Assembly (NCBI GenBank): GCA_964422185.1
Contig: CAYRAG010000014.1
Location: 1-36,118 of the forward strand
Length of the DNA stretch: 36,118 nt
Source: CALXCT01 sp964422185
GTDB lineage: Bacteria; Bacillota; Clostridia; Oscillospirales; Oscillospiraceae
Direction of reading: 5' to 3'
Positions 1 through 6,967 of this stretch are shown in pieces. The notes under the pieces are model-generated. The model was not told the DNA's origin and did not search any database. It saw nothing but the letters and a program-made list of their open reading frames with translations. The number at the start of each line of letters is the position of its first letter. The first letter of the stretch is position 1. Both the position numbers and the translations under genes were made by a program.

Positions 1-939
1 CTCAAGCCTCATTTCAACTTTGCCTTCCTGTATACCTTCCTGTCTGCCTTCCTGTCTGCCTTCCTGTATACCTTCCTGTCTGCCTTCCTGTCTGCCTTCC
101 TGTTTACCGATCAGTATACCTTCCTGTCTGCCGATCCGAATCCCTTTCTCTTCAATGTTGTCCGCCAGATTGCACACACTCGAAACCTCCTTATCCAATG
201 TCGGCGACATCTCGATGCCGTAATCCTCCTGCAGTACTTTCTCCTTCTCCGCCTTGCTGCACTCGTCAGAAAAAAGGATATCCAGCATCCGCGTGATCCC
301 TTCGTAGTTTCCCTTGCCAGGCCCGCCGAGACAGATCTCGATAATACCCGAGAGATCATATTCCTCCTCGGGCCTCGGGGCTTCCTTCACAGGCGGGAAC
401 ACCTCGGGAATGTAGCTATAATAAGTTATCGTGTTTGCACGCCGCTCCGGCGGATTCATGATGATCCAGACCGAATACACTTTCTTCAGATCACCGTATT
501 CAGAATCTTCAAACTGAGTTCCGTGTTCGGCGGAGATCAGCCTGGCGGAATAATACATACCCCGCATGGCCAGCGGATAGCCGGGGTCATACCTGTTCTG
601 GGCCTCTACATTGATAATCAGGCGGGTCGGCCTGACGGACGGGGGAACTTTCGCCGTAAACAGGATATCGTACCTGACTTCCCCTTCATGGATGCTGGAA
701 TCCACCGTGTCCATGCCCGTGATTCTGGAACCGCCCTCGTCCTGATGTACCGGAACCGCGGATATCTCCGGGGTACCCTCAATCATACTCACGATTTCCT
801 GAATCGTGCAGCCCCTGTACTCTTTTATCGCCTCTTGCATGATGGCCGCCAGAATCTGTTTTTCAGACAGGATCCTTTTGCACGATGCGTTGTACCACAC
901 CTTGCTGTCCCCGTCCGATTTCTTTGGACTCCTGGTCAT
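1..939 (-). CDS. Rpn/PD-(D/E)XK nuclease family transposase-like protein, 3' end cut by window
   Basis: Reads from an ATG at 939 to the window edge, 313 codons, with no stop reached. The start is fixed by an AGGAGGTGA Shine-Dalgarno six bases upstream. The PD-(D/E)XK nuclease signature is visible: D91 in RYDILF, then E112 and Q114 in INVEAQ, followed by the YPLAMRGMYYSARL helix typical of the Rpn/transposase_31 family. From about residue 268 the protein becomes a run of QEG-R/I/K repeats, the charged C-terminal tail common in this family. Rpn proteins are RecA-independent recombination-promoting DNA nucleases (family knowledge); this copy has a complete catalytic core. It stands alone behind its own AT-rich promoter. 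No IS ends are visible. These genes occur in many near-identical copies in gut Clostridia, so it is probably one of several in the genome (inference). Confidence 0.85.
   Translation of the reverse strand, partial: MTRSPKKSDGDSKVWYNASCKRILSEKQILAAIMQEAIKEYRGCTIQEIVSMIEGTPEISAVPVHQDEGGSRITGMDTVDSSIHEGEVRYDILFTAKVPPSVRPTRLIINVEAQNRYDPGYPLAMRGMYYSARLISAEHGTQFEDSEYGDLKKVYSVWIIMNPPERRANTITYYSYIPEVFPPVKEAPRPEEEYDLSGIIEICLGGPGKGNYEGITRMLDILFSDECSKAEKEKVLQEDYGIEMSPTLDKEVSSVCNLADNIEEKGIRIGRQEGILIGKQEGRQEGRQEGIQEGRQEGRQEGIQEGKVEMRLE
23..134. repeat. 12-bp tandem repeat encoding QEGR/QEGI
   Basis: About nine units of the pattern CCTTCCTGTNTN (on +) run head to tail with a strict 12-base period, with one degenerate unit near 108-116. 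On the minus strand each unit codes Gln-Glu-Gly plus Arg, Ile or Lys at the C-terminus of the nuclease. Because the period is four codons, gain or loss of units keeps the frame. It is a coding minisatellite, not a CRISPR array: there are no spacers. Confidence 0.85.
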
Positions 940-979
940 CGCGTCTCACCTCCTTGCCATCGTTCTTCATATATCATAT

Positions 980-1008
980 ATTATACAATATTTTATACAT
1001 ATAGGAAA
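980..1008 (-). promoter_or_regulatory. Promoter of the Rpn-like gene
   Basis: On the minus strand a perfect TATAAT (980-985) lies 17 bases from a weak -35, TTTCCT (1003-1008). The whole 961-1010 stretch is strikingly AT-rich compared with the surrounding GC-rich DNA. It sits about 40 bases upstream of the start codon. Confidence 0.55.
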
Positions 1009-1278
1009 CAATCGGCACAGTGCCGGAATACGGGAAATACCCCCGATCCCCGGTCAGGATGCCCGTGAGAAGAATCCCGCCGACCGGGCGCAAACCAGGT
1101 TCCGTCTCACCCTCATGAATGTCTCTCCATCTGAGCCCCGGCGCACGGGAACGGGAGACGCCCGCTCATCTCTTCATCACAGCGGCGGCAGATTTTGCGG
1201 GTAACGCCATCAGTCGGACGCACAGTGCGGCGCAACGGCGGTGTCCATGAGGCCGGCTCCCGTCATCCCCGCACGGGT
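1009..1278. other. Gene-free interval between the Rpn-like gene and the asp23-like gene
   Basis: With the promoter region just described, this makes about 340 bases without a convincing gene. Open frames here have no ribosome binding site and no recognisable protein. I see no clear hairpin with a T-run for the asp23-like gene that ends at 1279. Confidence 0.5.
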
Positions 1279-1662
1279 TTACTGTTTCTGGGCCGCGGTG
1301 TCCGTGACGATGCCAACCACATTGACATTGACGGCAGCGACGCTGAGTGAACTCATGTTTTCCACGCTGCTCTGGACGGACTCCTGCACCGCTTTGGCCA
1401 CATCGGGGATGGAGCAGCCGTATTTCACCAGGATTTCGACTTCCACCAGAACCTGTTCGCCCTCCGTCTGGATCCGGATCCCTTTGGAAAGGTTTTTCCG
1501 GCCCAACACCTCGGAGATGTCGGAACGCAGACTGGGCGCCAGAGAGCTGACGCCCTCTACCTCCAGTGTCGCCGCAGCGGCGATGACAGCCAGAACATCC
1601 TCAGAGATGTGGATGTTGCCCTTCTCGTCCTCCTTGTTGATATACTGTCTTGTCTCACCCAT
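1279..1662 (-). CDS. Asp23/Gls24 family envelope stress protein
   Basis: 127-aa soluble protein of the Asp23/Gls24 (DUF322, YqhY-like) family, recognised by the GNIHISEDVLAVIAAAA start, the VEGVSSL segment, and the alternating beta region VLVEVEILVKYG followed by IPDVAKAVQESVQ and VNVNVVGI. Family members are cytoplasmic or membrane-associated and are linked to cell envelope homeostasis and, for YqhY, to fatty acid synthesis. The start is set at the ATG at 1662, because AAAGGAG lies ten bases upstream; a GTG at 1671 is only one base from that site. It has its own promoter and follows the folD terminator. In Bacillus the yqhY gene lies near nusB-folD, so the neighbourhood fits; no nusB is seen here. 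Confidence 0.88.
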   Translation of the reverse strand: MGETRQYINKEDEKGNIHISEDVLAVIAAAATLEVEGVSSLAPSLRSDISEVLGRKNLSKGIRIQTEGEQVLVEVEILVKYGCSIPDVAKAVQESVQSSVENMSSLSVAAVNVNVVGIVTDTAAQKQ

Positions 1663-1686
1663 GTCGATCACGCTCCTTTGATTGAT

Positions 1687-1714
1687 ATTTTACCACATTC
1701 TCCGGAAATTACAA
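1687..1714 (-). promoter_or_regulatory. Promoter of the asp23-like gene
   Basis: Minus strand: -35 TTGTAA (1709-1714), 16-base spacer, -10 TAAAAT (1687-1692). The start codon is 25 bases from the -10, leaving a short leader that contains the AAAGGAG site. Confidence 0.65.
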
Positions 1715-1761
1715 CCCTCTCTTTCACATTGGCCCCCGCCGCGTTTCGCGGCGTGGAGGGG

Positions 1762-1802
1762 AAAAAAACACACGGGCGCCGGTGGGCATTCCGGCACCCG
1801 TG
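1762..1802 (-). terminator. Rho-independent terminator after folD
   Basis: On the minus strand a 12-bp stem (CACGGGTGCCGG with CCGGCGCCCGTG, one G-U pair) and an 8-base loop are followed by a T-run (seven A at 1762-1768 on +). It ends the yfmF-yfmH-lgt-folD operon. Confidence 0.85.
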
Positions 1803-1835
1803 CGCGGTGATCAGACGGAAACGGATCGTTCAGGC

Positions 1836-2687
1836 TCAGCCGCCCGATTTCCCGTGCATACGGGCGGCCTGAACCGTATTTACCAGCAGCATGGCGCGGG
1901 TCATGGGGCCTACACCGCCCGGCACGGGGGTGAGAAAGGACGCTTTCTCCCGCACGGCGGGGAAGTCGGCGTCGCCGCACAGTCTGCCGTCCGGATCCCG
2001 GTTCATGGAGACATCAATGACGACGGCGCCCGGCCGGATCATATCCGCCGTGATCAGTCCGCGGCTGCCGGCGGCTGTGATCAGAATGTCCGCACGGCGG
2101 CATTCCGCCGCCAGATCCGCCGTCCCCGTGTGGCAGACGGTGACAGTGGCGTGCGAGGCCAGGAGCATCAGCGCCAGGGGTTTGCCCACGAGATTGCTCC
2201 GGCCCACAATGACGCAGTTTCTGCCGGCCGGGTCGATGCGGTATTCCTCCAGCATGCGCATGACGCCCAGCGGGGTGCACGGGCGGAAGCCCGGCTCCCC
2301 GTTCATCAGCCGCCCGGCATTGACCGGGTGGAAGCCGTCCACATCCCTGTCCGGCAGGACGGCGTCCAGCAGCTCGCGCTCCCGGAGATGCGCCGGCAGG
2401 GGCAGCTGGATGAGGATGCCGTCAATGTCCTCCCGGCCGTTCAGCTCAGATACCAGCGCCAGCAGGGACGCCTGATCCGTCTGCGCGGGCAGCGCGTATT
2501 CCTCGCTGTAGATCCCGCACTGGGCGCAGTCCCGTCGTTTGCCGTCCACATAGACCCGGGAGGCGGGGTCGTCGCCCACGAGGATCACCGCCAGGCCGGG
2601 CCGGGAGCGCATCCGGGAGACCTCCGCACGCACTTCCTCTTTTACCCTGGCTGCCAGGGCCTTTCCATCCATCAAAACTGCGGACAT
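1836..2687 (-). CDS. folD: Bifunctional methylenetetrahydrofolate dehydrogenase / methenyltetrahydrofolate cyclohydrolase
   Basis: 283 aa, normal for FolD. It interconverts 5,10-methylene-THF and 10-formyl-THF via methenyl-THF with NAD(P)+. Visible family blocks: YVDGKRR near residue 47 with the catalytic lysine of the YVxxK motif, QLPLPAHL, DVDGFHPVNAGRL, PCTPLGVMRML, the Rossmann segment VIVGRSNLVGKPLALML, the SHATVTVCHTGT strand, and PVPGGVGPMTRAMLL near the end. It is last in its operon: its ATG lies three bases after the lgt stop and its AGGAGG is inside the lgt 3' end, so it is probably translationally coupled. Active one-carbon metabolism also fits the folate transporter further right in the window. 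Confidence 0.97.
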   Translation of the reverse strand: MSAVLMDGKALAARVKEEVRAEVSRMRSRPGLAVILVGDDPASRVYVDGKRRDCAQCGIYSEEYALPAQTDQASLLALVSELNGREDIDGILIQLPLPAHLRERELLDAVLPDRDVDGFHPVNAGRLMNGEPGFRPCTPLGVMRMLEEYRIDPAGRNCVIVGRSNLVGKPLALMLLASHATVTVCHTGTADLAAECRRADILITAAGSRGLITADMIRPGAVVIDVSMNRDPDGRLCGDADFPAVREKASFLTPVPGGVGPMTRAMLLVNTVQAARMHGKSGG

Positions 2688-2690
2688 GTC

Positions 2691-3767
2691 TCATTCCTCC
2701 TGTTCGTCGTCCGGCGCCCGATCCGTGCGCACCCCGCCGTCGCTGCCGCCGGAGACCGGTGCGCTGTCGGAAACGGATTCGGCGGGAGCGGCCTGCGCTG
2801 CAGCCTGCGCGGCGGCGCGGCGGTTCACAAACATCCGCGCCGGGTCGTGCTTCCGGAACAGCCGGTTGTACAGCAGAAGCCCGCCGCCGACGGCCGCGGA
2901 GAGAAAGGCCAGCATCTGGCTGACCCGGATGGGGGTGCCAAAGAAAGTCAGCCCGAAGAAGTACAGGCTGTCCGTGCGAAGACCCTCGATCCAGAACCGG
3001 CCGAGGCCGTACCAGAACAGGTAGAACAGAAAGCACTCGCCGTCATATTTCCGCTTTTTCCCCAGGCGGTAGACCAGAAACAGTCCGACGAGGTTCCAGA
3101 GCGACTCGTAGAGGAAAGTGGGGTGGACACCCAGAGCGCCGGTCAGGAGATCCATCTGCTGCTCCGGCGTGATGAGGCCCTGGGCGGACAGCTCCACGGC
3201 GATTTTCGGGGAACACATCCGCCACGGCAGAGAGGTGACGCCGCCGTAGGCCTCCACATTCATGAAGTTGCCCCAGCGGCCGATGAGCTGCCCGATCAGC
3301 ATCCCGTGCACGCCCATGTCCGCGAAGGACAGAAAACTGATTTTTTTCACCCGGCAGAAGATCAGCAGCACAAGGATGGAGGAGATCACCGCGCCGTAGA
3401 TGGCCAGGCCGCCGTCGCTGTAGCGGAAGATGGCGCGCCAGTCCAGACTGCCGTCCGCCATACGGTAGTGATCCAGGTTGAACAGGACATAATAGGCCCG
3501 GATGGCGATGAGCGCCGCCGGCACCGCGAAGATCATCAGATCCACAATCTCGTCGGTATTTGTCCCGAACCTTTTGGACATCCGGCAGCACACGAAAACC
3601 GCCAGCAGCAGGCCGCAGGTGATGATGATCCCGTACCAGTAGACCGGGTGTCCGAAGATCAGGAAAGCCACCCGGTTCAGGGTGAATTCCAGGCCCAGGC
3701 CGGGAAAGGAGACGGTGTTCAGGGTGGCGTCGCCCGGCAGGGCGAGGATGGCGTTCAGATTTTCCAT
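2691..3767 (-). CDS. lgt: Prolipoprotein diacylglyceryl transferase with long C-terminal tail
   Basis: 358 aa from the ATG at 3767. A TTG at 3770 is in frame, but GGGAG at 3776-3780 is better placed for the ATG. Lgt transfers diacylglycerol from phosphatidylglycerol to the lipobox cysteine of pre-lipoproteins in the membrane. The hallmark HGMLIGQLIGRWGNFMNVEAYG block is present, with the conserved Arg and Asn and about seven hydrophobic segments. Past the last membrane helix (about residue 310) there is an unusual tail of roughly 50 residues, first Ala/Arg-rich and then Ser/Gly/Asp/Glu-rich, ending in acidic residues. The ATG overlaps the yfmH-like stop by one base (TGATG). A predicted substrate, the VanY-type lipoprotein, is in this window. 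Confidence 0.96.
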   Translation of the reverse strand: MENLNAILALPGDATLNTVSFPGLGLEFTLNRVAFLIFGHPVYWYGIIITCGLLLAVFVCCRMSKRFGTNTDEIVDLMIFAVPAALIAIRAYYVLFNLDHYRMADGSLDWRAIFRYSDGGLAIYGAVISSILVLLIFCRVKKISFLSFADMGVHGMLIGQLIGRWGNFMNVEAYGGVTSLPWRMCSPKIAVELSAQGLITPEQQMDLLTGALGVHPTFLYESLWNLVGLFLVYRLGKKRKYDGECFLFYLFWYGLGRFWIEGLRTDSLYFFGLTFFGTPIRVSQMLAFLSAAVGGGLLLYNRLFRKHDPARMFVNRRAAAQAAAQAAPAESVSDSAPVSGGSDGGVRTDRAPDDEQEE

Positions 3768-5047
3768 CAACCGCGCTCCCCGCCCGGCCGGATCACGGAC
3801 AGCGCGGTGTATTCCGGCTTCGCGCAGCGAGCAAGCAGCGAGCGGGCGTCCTCCGCGCTCAGCTGCTCAAAGACCCGGGGGAAGTCCAGGGCGTCGAAGC
3901 CCTCGAAGTACGCCTCCGCCTGGCTGACGCACAGGTACTCAAACGAGTTGAGCTTCTGCACCATGGCGCCGTAAGTCGCCTTCTTCAGGCGCTCCCACAG
4001 ATCCGGATCGATCCCCTGCTCCGCGAGCCGGGCGGCCTCGCCGCGCAGTTCGTCGTAGACTTTCCGGGGATCCCTGCTCTCCCCGCCGGCGTTGAGAAAC
4101 GCGCAGCCGGGGCAGGACTCGTAGCCGTAGGAGAAGCTGTCGTTGATCAGGCCCTCCGCATACAGGCGGGCGTAGAGCGGACTGGAGGTGCCCAGCCACA
4201 CCTCACAGGCGAGCGTGCTGAGCAGCTGCTGGCGCAGCGCGTCCGTTCCACTCCCCGCGGGAGTGAGCTTGACGCCCATCTCAAACAGGGGCGCGGAGAC
4301 CGCCATGGTCTGCCCGGCATAGTCCCGGTCCACCGTGTCCGGCTCCGGGGGGCCGTAGTCCCGGCCGATCTCCCCGGACTTCTCCGCCGGCAGGATCTCC
4401 GCGGCGATGGACGCCACGGTGTCCGGATCCACATCTCCCGCCACGCACAGCACCATGTTCCCCGGAGTGTAGAACGCCCTGTGGCACGCGTAGAGGGTGT
4501 CCGCCGTGATCTCCGCGATGGACTCCACGCTGCCCGCCACATTCGTGCGGATGGGGTGGCTGCGGTACATGGCCTCCATCAGGTTGATGAAGACGCACCA
4601 GTCCGGGCTGTCGTCGTACATCCGGATCTCCTGGCCGATGATCCCCTGCTCCTTGTCCACGCTCTCCTGGGTAAACCAGGGCACGGACACGAACGAGAGC
4701 AGCGTGCGCAGGTTCTCCTCAAACCCCTGGGTGCACTCGAAGAAGTACCCCGTGATGTCGTTGCTGGTAAACGCGTTGGGGGACGCGCCGTTGGCGGCCA
4801 GAATCTGCAGGGCGTTCCCGTCTTTCGTGTCGAACATCTTGTGCTCCAGGAAGTGGGCCACGCCGGCGGGCGTGTCGTGCCACACGCCGTCCAGGCAGAA
4901 CCGGGTGTCGTTGCCGCCGTAGCGGGTGGCGAAAAACGCGTAGCATGTGGTGAACTCCGGCTTCGCGGCCACATAGATCCGCAGCCCGTTGTCCAGCGTC
5001 TGGGTGTAAACCCGCTCTCCCAGGCGGCCGTATTCTGTCAGTTTCAT
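3767..5047 (-). CDS. M16 family zinc peptidase, YfmH-like (catalytic partner)
   Basis: 426 aa. Inverted zinc-binding motif HFLEH (H65, E68, H69), with the third ligand expected in the EQGIIGQEIRMY helix about 70 residues on (E140). So this member has the full M16 catalytic set. It is the second of two adjacent M16 genes, overlapping the first by four bases (ATGA). Bacterial pairs of one complete and one HxxEH-less M16 subunit are typical (YfmH/YfmF, or processing-peptidase-like heterodimers). The Bacillus pair has been linked to the pathway that modifies elongation factor P (family knowledge); the substrate here is unknown. No signal peptide is seen, so it is probably cytoplasmic. Confidence 0.92.
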   Translation of the reverse strand: MKLTEYGRLGERVYTQTLDNGLRIYVAAKPEFTTCYAFFATRYGGNDTRFCLDGVWHDTPAGVAHFLEHKMFDTKDGNALQILAANGASPNAFTSNDITGYFFECTQGFEENLRTLLSFVSVPWFTQESVDKEQGIIGQEIRMYDDSPDWCVFINLMEAMYRSHPIRTNVAGSVESIAEITADTLYACHRAFYTPGNMVLCVAGDVDPDTVASIAAEILPAEKSGEIGRDYGPPEPDTVDRDYAGQTMAVSAPLFEMGVKLTPAGSGTDALRQQLLSTLACEVWLGTSSPLYARLYAEGLINDSFSYGYESCPGCAFLNAGGESRDPRKVYDELRGEAARLAEQGIDPDLWERLKKATYGAMVQKLNSFEYLCVSQAEAYFEGFDALDFPRVFEQLSAEDARSLLARCAKPEYTALSVIRPGGERG

Positions 5048-6354
5048 CCCTGCGCTCCTTTCAGGAAGTAGACGGTATCCAGCGAGACCTGCCGGGACGC
5101 CTGAATGACCTGCTCCCGGGTCACGCTCTCCAGCTTCCGGGCCAGCTCCTCCGGCGCCACCTGCGTGCCGGCCACGCTCTGCAAGCGCCAGTACCGCTCC
5201 ATGAGCCCGTTGCTGTCCAGCCGGCTCTTCAGGGAGCTGATAAGACCGCTGCGCGCCGCCTCCAGCTCCCAGTCCTCGAACGCACCCTGCCGGACGGCCT
5301 CCAGCTGGGCGAGAATCTCCTCCCTCGCCTGCTGGTATTTGTCAAACTCAATGCCGGAGGAGACGAGGATCACGCCTTTCACCTGGCTGAGGCCGGCGCT
5401 GGCGAAGTAGCACAGGGACAGCTTCTCGCGCACATTCAGAAACAGCCGGGAGGTGGGGCTGCCGCCGTAGAGCTCCGTGAACAGGAGCATGGCGGGATAC
5501 TCCTCCGAGCGCACGGTGACGCCGCCGGTGCGAAAGCCCAGAGCCAGCTTGCCCTGCGTGACCTCCATGGCCTCCTCCACCGTCCGGACGGGGCCTGCCG
5601 GCGCCGCACGCACCTCGCAGGCGGGCGCGGCCTCCCGCTCCCCCCGGGGCAGCGCCGAGAGCGCGGCGGCAAATGCCGCCTCCACCCGCTGCACCGGCGC
5701 GGAGCCGCAGTAGAAGAGCTCCACCCGGGCCGTGCGCAGCAGCTGCTGATAGTGCTGCCACAGGCTCTCCGGCGTAATGGCCGCGGCGGAGTCCTCATCG
5801 CCCAGGCCGCTGACCCCGAACGCCTCGTCCGGGCACATCTCCTCGGTCAGGCGGCGCAGGGAGTACTGCCGCTTGTCGTTGATCACCGCACGGATCTGGT
5901 CAATGAGGTTCCTGCGCTCCCCGGCGGTGTACTCCGGGTCAAAGGCGCCGTTTACCACCGCGGGATCCAGCAGCAGCTCCCCCACCAGGGCGGCGGCGGG
6001 CTCCAGGACGGCCTCCCCGCCCAGGGTGTACGCGTCGTCCAGCACGCCGGCCAGGAAGCCCACGCACTGGGTCTCCCCCTCCTTGTCCACCGCGGGCTCA
6101 ATCCACGCGCCGTACAGCTCGTCCAGCGCGGCGCTGATGGACTCCATATCCGGGTGCAGCCGGGTGCCCCGGCGCAGCACCATGGGGAGCAGGGCGTTGA
6201 GCGCCGCCGTCTCCCGCCTCAGAGGCGTGAGCAGCCGCACGCCGAGAACGCCGTTTTTGAATTTCGTGGTGTGCACCGCGGTCAGCCCCACGCCGGGCCA
6301 CAGTTCCTTTCTTGTCACAGTCAGCATAGAACAGACATCGCTCCTTACCGTCAT
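5044..6354 (-). CDS. M16 family peptidase-like protein, YfmF-like (non-catalytic partner)
   Basis: 436 aa with the M16 fold: LTPLRRETAALNALLPMVLRRGT at the place of the active-site helix, then the C-terminal M16 half (ASAGLSQVKGVILVSSGIEF). HxxEH is absent; the equivalent helix reads LRRGTRLHPDMESI, so it should not bind zinc and probably forms the lid or substrate-binding subunit of the downstream enzyme. It is the first gene of the operon. The start is uncertain: the ATG at 6354 has GGGAG about nine bases upstream, while an ATG at 6327 gives an N-terminus closer to the usual family length but has its AAGGAG 13 bases away. Confidence 0.9.
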   Translation of the reverse strand: MTVRSDVCSMLTVTRKELWPGVGLTAVHTTKFKNGVLGVRLLTPLRRETAALNALLPMVLRRGTRLHPDMESISAALDELYGAWIEPAVDKEGETQCVGFLAGVLDDAYTLGGEAVLEPAAALVGELLLDPAVVNGAFDPEYTAGERRNLIDQIRAVINDKRQYSLRRLTEEMCPDEAFGVSGLGDEDSAAAITPESLWQHYQQLLRTARVELFYCGSAPVQRVEAAFAAALSALPRGEREAAPACEVRAAPAGPVRTVEEAMEVTQGKLALGFRTGGVTVRSEEYPAMLLFTELYGGSPTSRLFLNVREKLSLCYFASAGLSQVKGVILVSSGIEFDKYQQAREEILAQLEAVRQGAFEDWELEAARSGLISSLKSRLDSNGLMERYWRLQSVAGTQVAPEELARKLESVTREQVIQASRQVSLDTVYFLKGAQG

Positions 6355-6387
6355 CGTTCCGCTCTCCCGGGCGCGGCCGTTTGTTGT

Positions 6388-6423
6388 CTCTTATACAAGA
6401 GGGTCTTTTCCCGGGCAAGACCC
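6388..6423 (-). other. Two leader hairpins of the yfmF-yfmH-lgt-folD transcript
   Basis: Between the promoter and yfmF the leader holds two perfect stems: GGGTCTT with AAGACCC (6401-6407/6417-6423) and CTCTT with AAGAG (6388-6392/6397-6401). No T-run follows, so they are not terminators. They could stabilise the 5' end or be regulatory. I recognise no riboswitch family. Confidence 0.4.
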
Positions 6424-6430
6424 GGGCCGT

Positions 6431-6459
6431 ATTATACACCCTTTCCCCGCCGGGCGCAA
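6431..6459 (-). promoter_or_regulatory. Promoter of the yfmF-yfmH-lgt-folD operon
   Basis: Minus strand: -35 TTGCGC (6454-6459), 17-base spacer, perfect -10 TATAAT (6431-6436). It lies about 60 bases from the divergent ylxM promoter. Confidence 0.8.
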
Positions 6460-6517
6460 TTGTTTTCCCCGGCGCCTGCCGTGCGGGGAAAAACCGGGCG
6501 GTCCGGAAAAATAGTTC

Positions 6518-6546
6518 TTGACATCCGCCGCGGGATATTGTATCAT
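6518..6546 (+). promoter_or_regulatory. Promoter of the ylxM-ffh-rpsP-khpA operon
   Basis: Perfect -35 TTGACA (6518-6523), 17-base spacer, -10 TATCAT (6541-6546). The leader to ylxM is about 45 bases. Confidence 0.85.
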
Positions 6547-6598
6547 ATCCGCAAGTAAAGCAGATCGGCTTTACAGCGTTTTCCCGGGGAGGCTGATG

Positions 6599-6964
6599 AT
6601 GAAAAACCAGACCTACCGCATGACGATGCTCTATGACTTCTACGGCGATGTGCTCACCGACCGGCAGAAAGAGTTCTTTGACCTCTACTACAACGAGGAT
6701 CTCTCCCTGGCGGAGATCGCGCAGAACTACCACATCACCCGGCAGGGGGTGCGCGATGTGATCGTCCGGGCGGAGGCCACCCTCTCGGAACTGGAGGAGA
6801 AGACCGGGCTGATCCGGCGCTTCCACGCCATGCAGCCCCGGATCCAGTCCATTCTGGACTGCGCCGGACAGCTGCTGGAGCTCAACCGGGAACTGGACAG
6901 CCCGGAGGTGGAGCGGCTGGCCAGGCAGATCACCGAAGACGCGCAGAGCCTGAAAGGGGAGTGA
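6599..6964 (+). CDS. ylxM: YlxM/p13 family helix-turn-helix protein
   Basis: 121 aa, the usual YlxM size. Opens MKNQTYRMTMLYDFYGDVLTDRQKE, then the helix-turn-helix segment LSLAEIAQNYHITRQGVRDVI, as in sigma-70 region 4. The rest is a predicted coiled helix. YlxM almost always precedes ffh in Firmicutes and is thought to modulate the SRP system; its exact job is unsettled. Two ATG codons are adjacent (6596 and 6599); GGGGAGG at 6586-6592 is better spaced (six bases) for the second. The stop is three bases from ffh, so the two are probably coupled. Confidence 0.93.
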   Translation: MKNQTYRMTMLYDFYGDVLTDRQKEFFDLYYNEDLSLAEIAQNYHITRQGVRDVIVRAEATLSELEEKTGLIRRFHAMQPRIQSILDCAGQLLELNRELDSPEVERLARQITEDAQSLKGE

Positions 6965-6967
6965 GCC

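Noticed and set aside
23..134. Possible CRISPR array
   Set aside because: The repeats are 12 bp, contiguous and coding, with no spacers and no cas genes.
20..223. A + strand frame with regular Pro-Ser-Cys repeats
   Set aside because: It is the reverse reading of the QEG repeat of the minus-strand nuclease gene. There is no ribosome site, and the repeat follows from the 12-bp DNA period.
806..1204. Possible small + strand gene in the first intergenic region
   Set aside because: No ribosome binding site, overlap with the nuclease gene promoter, and no recognisable protein.
1782..3974. A very long open frame on + across folD and lgt, and similar long frames opposite the degV-to-HAD region and gltBD
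   Set aside because: GC-rich coding DNA gives long antisense frames. Their proteins are low-complexity (Arg/Ala/Gly/His-rich), have no ribosome sites and match no family, while the opposite strand holds clear genes.
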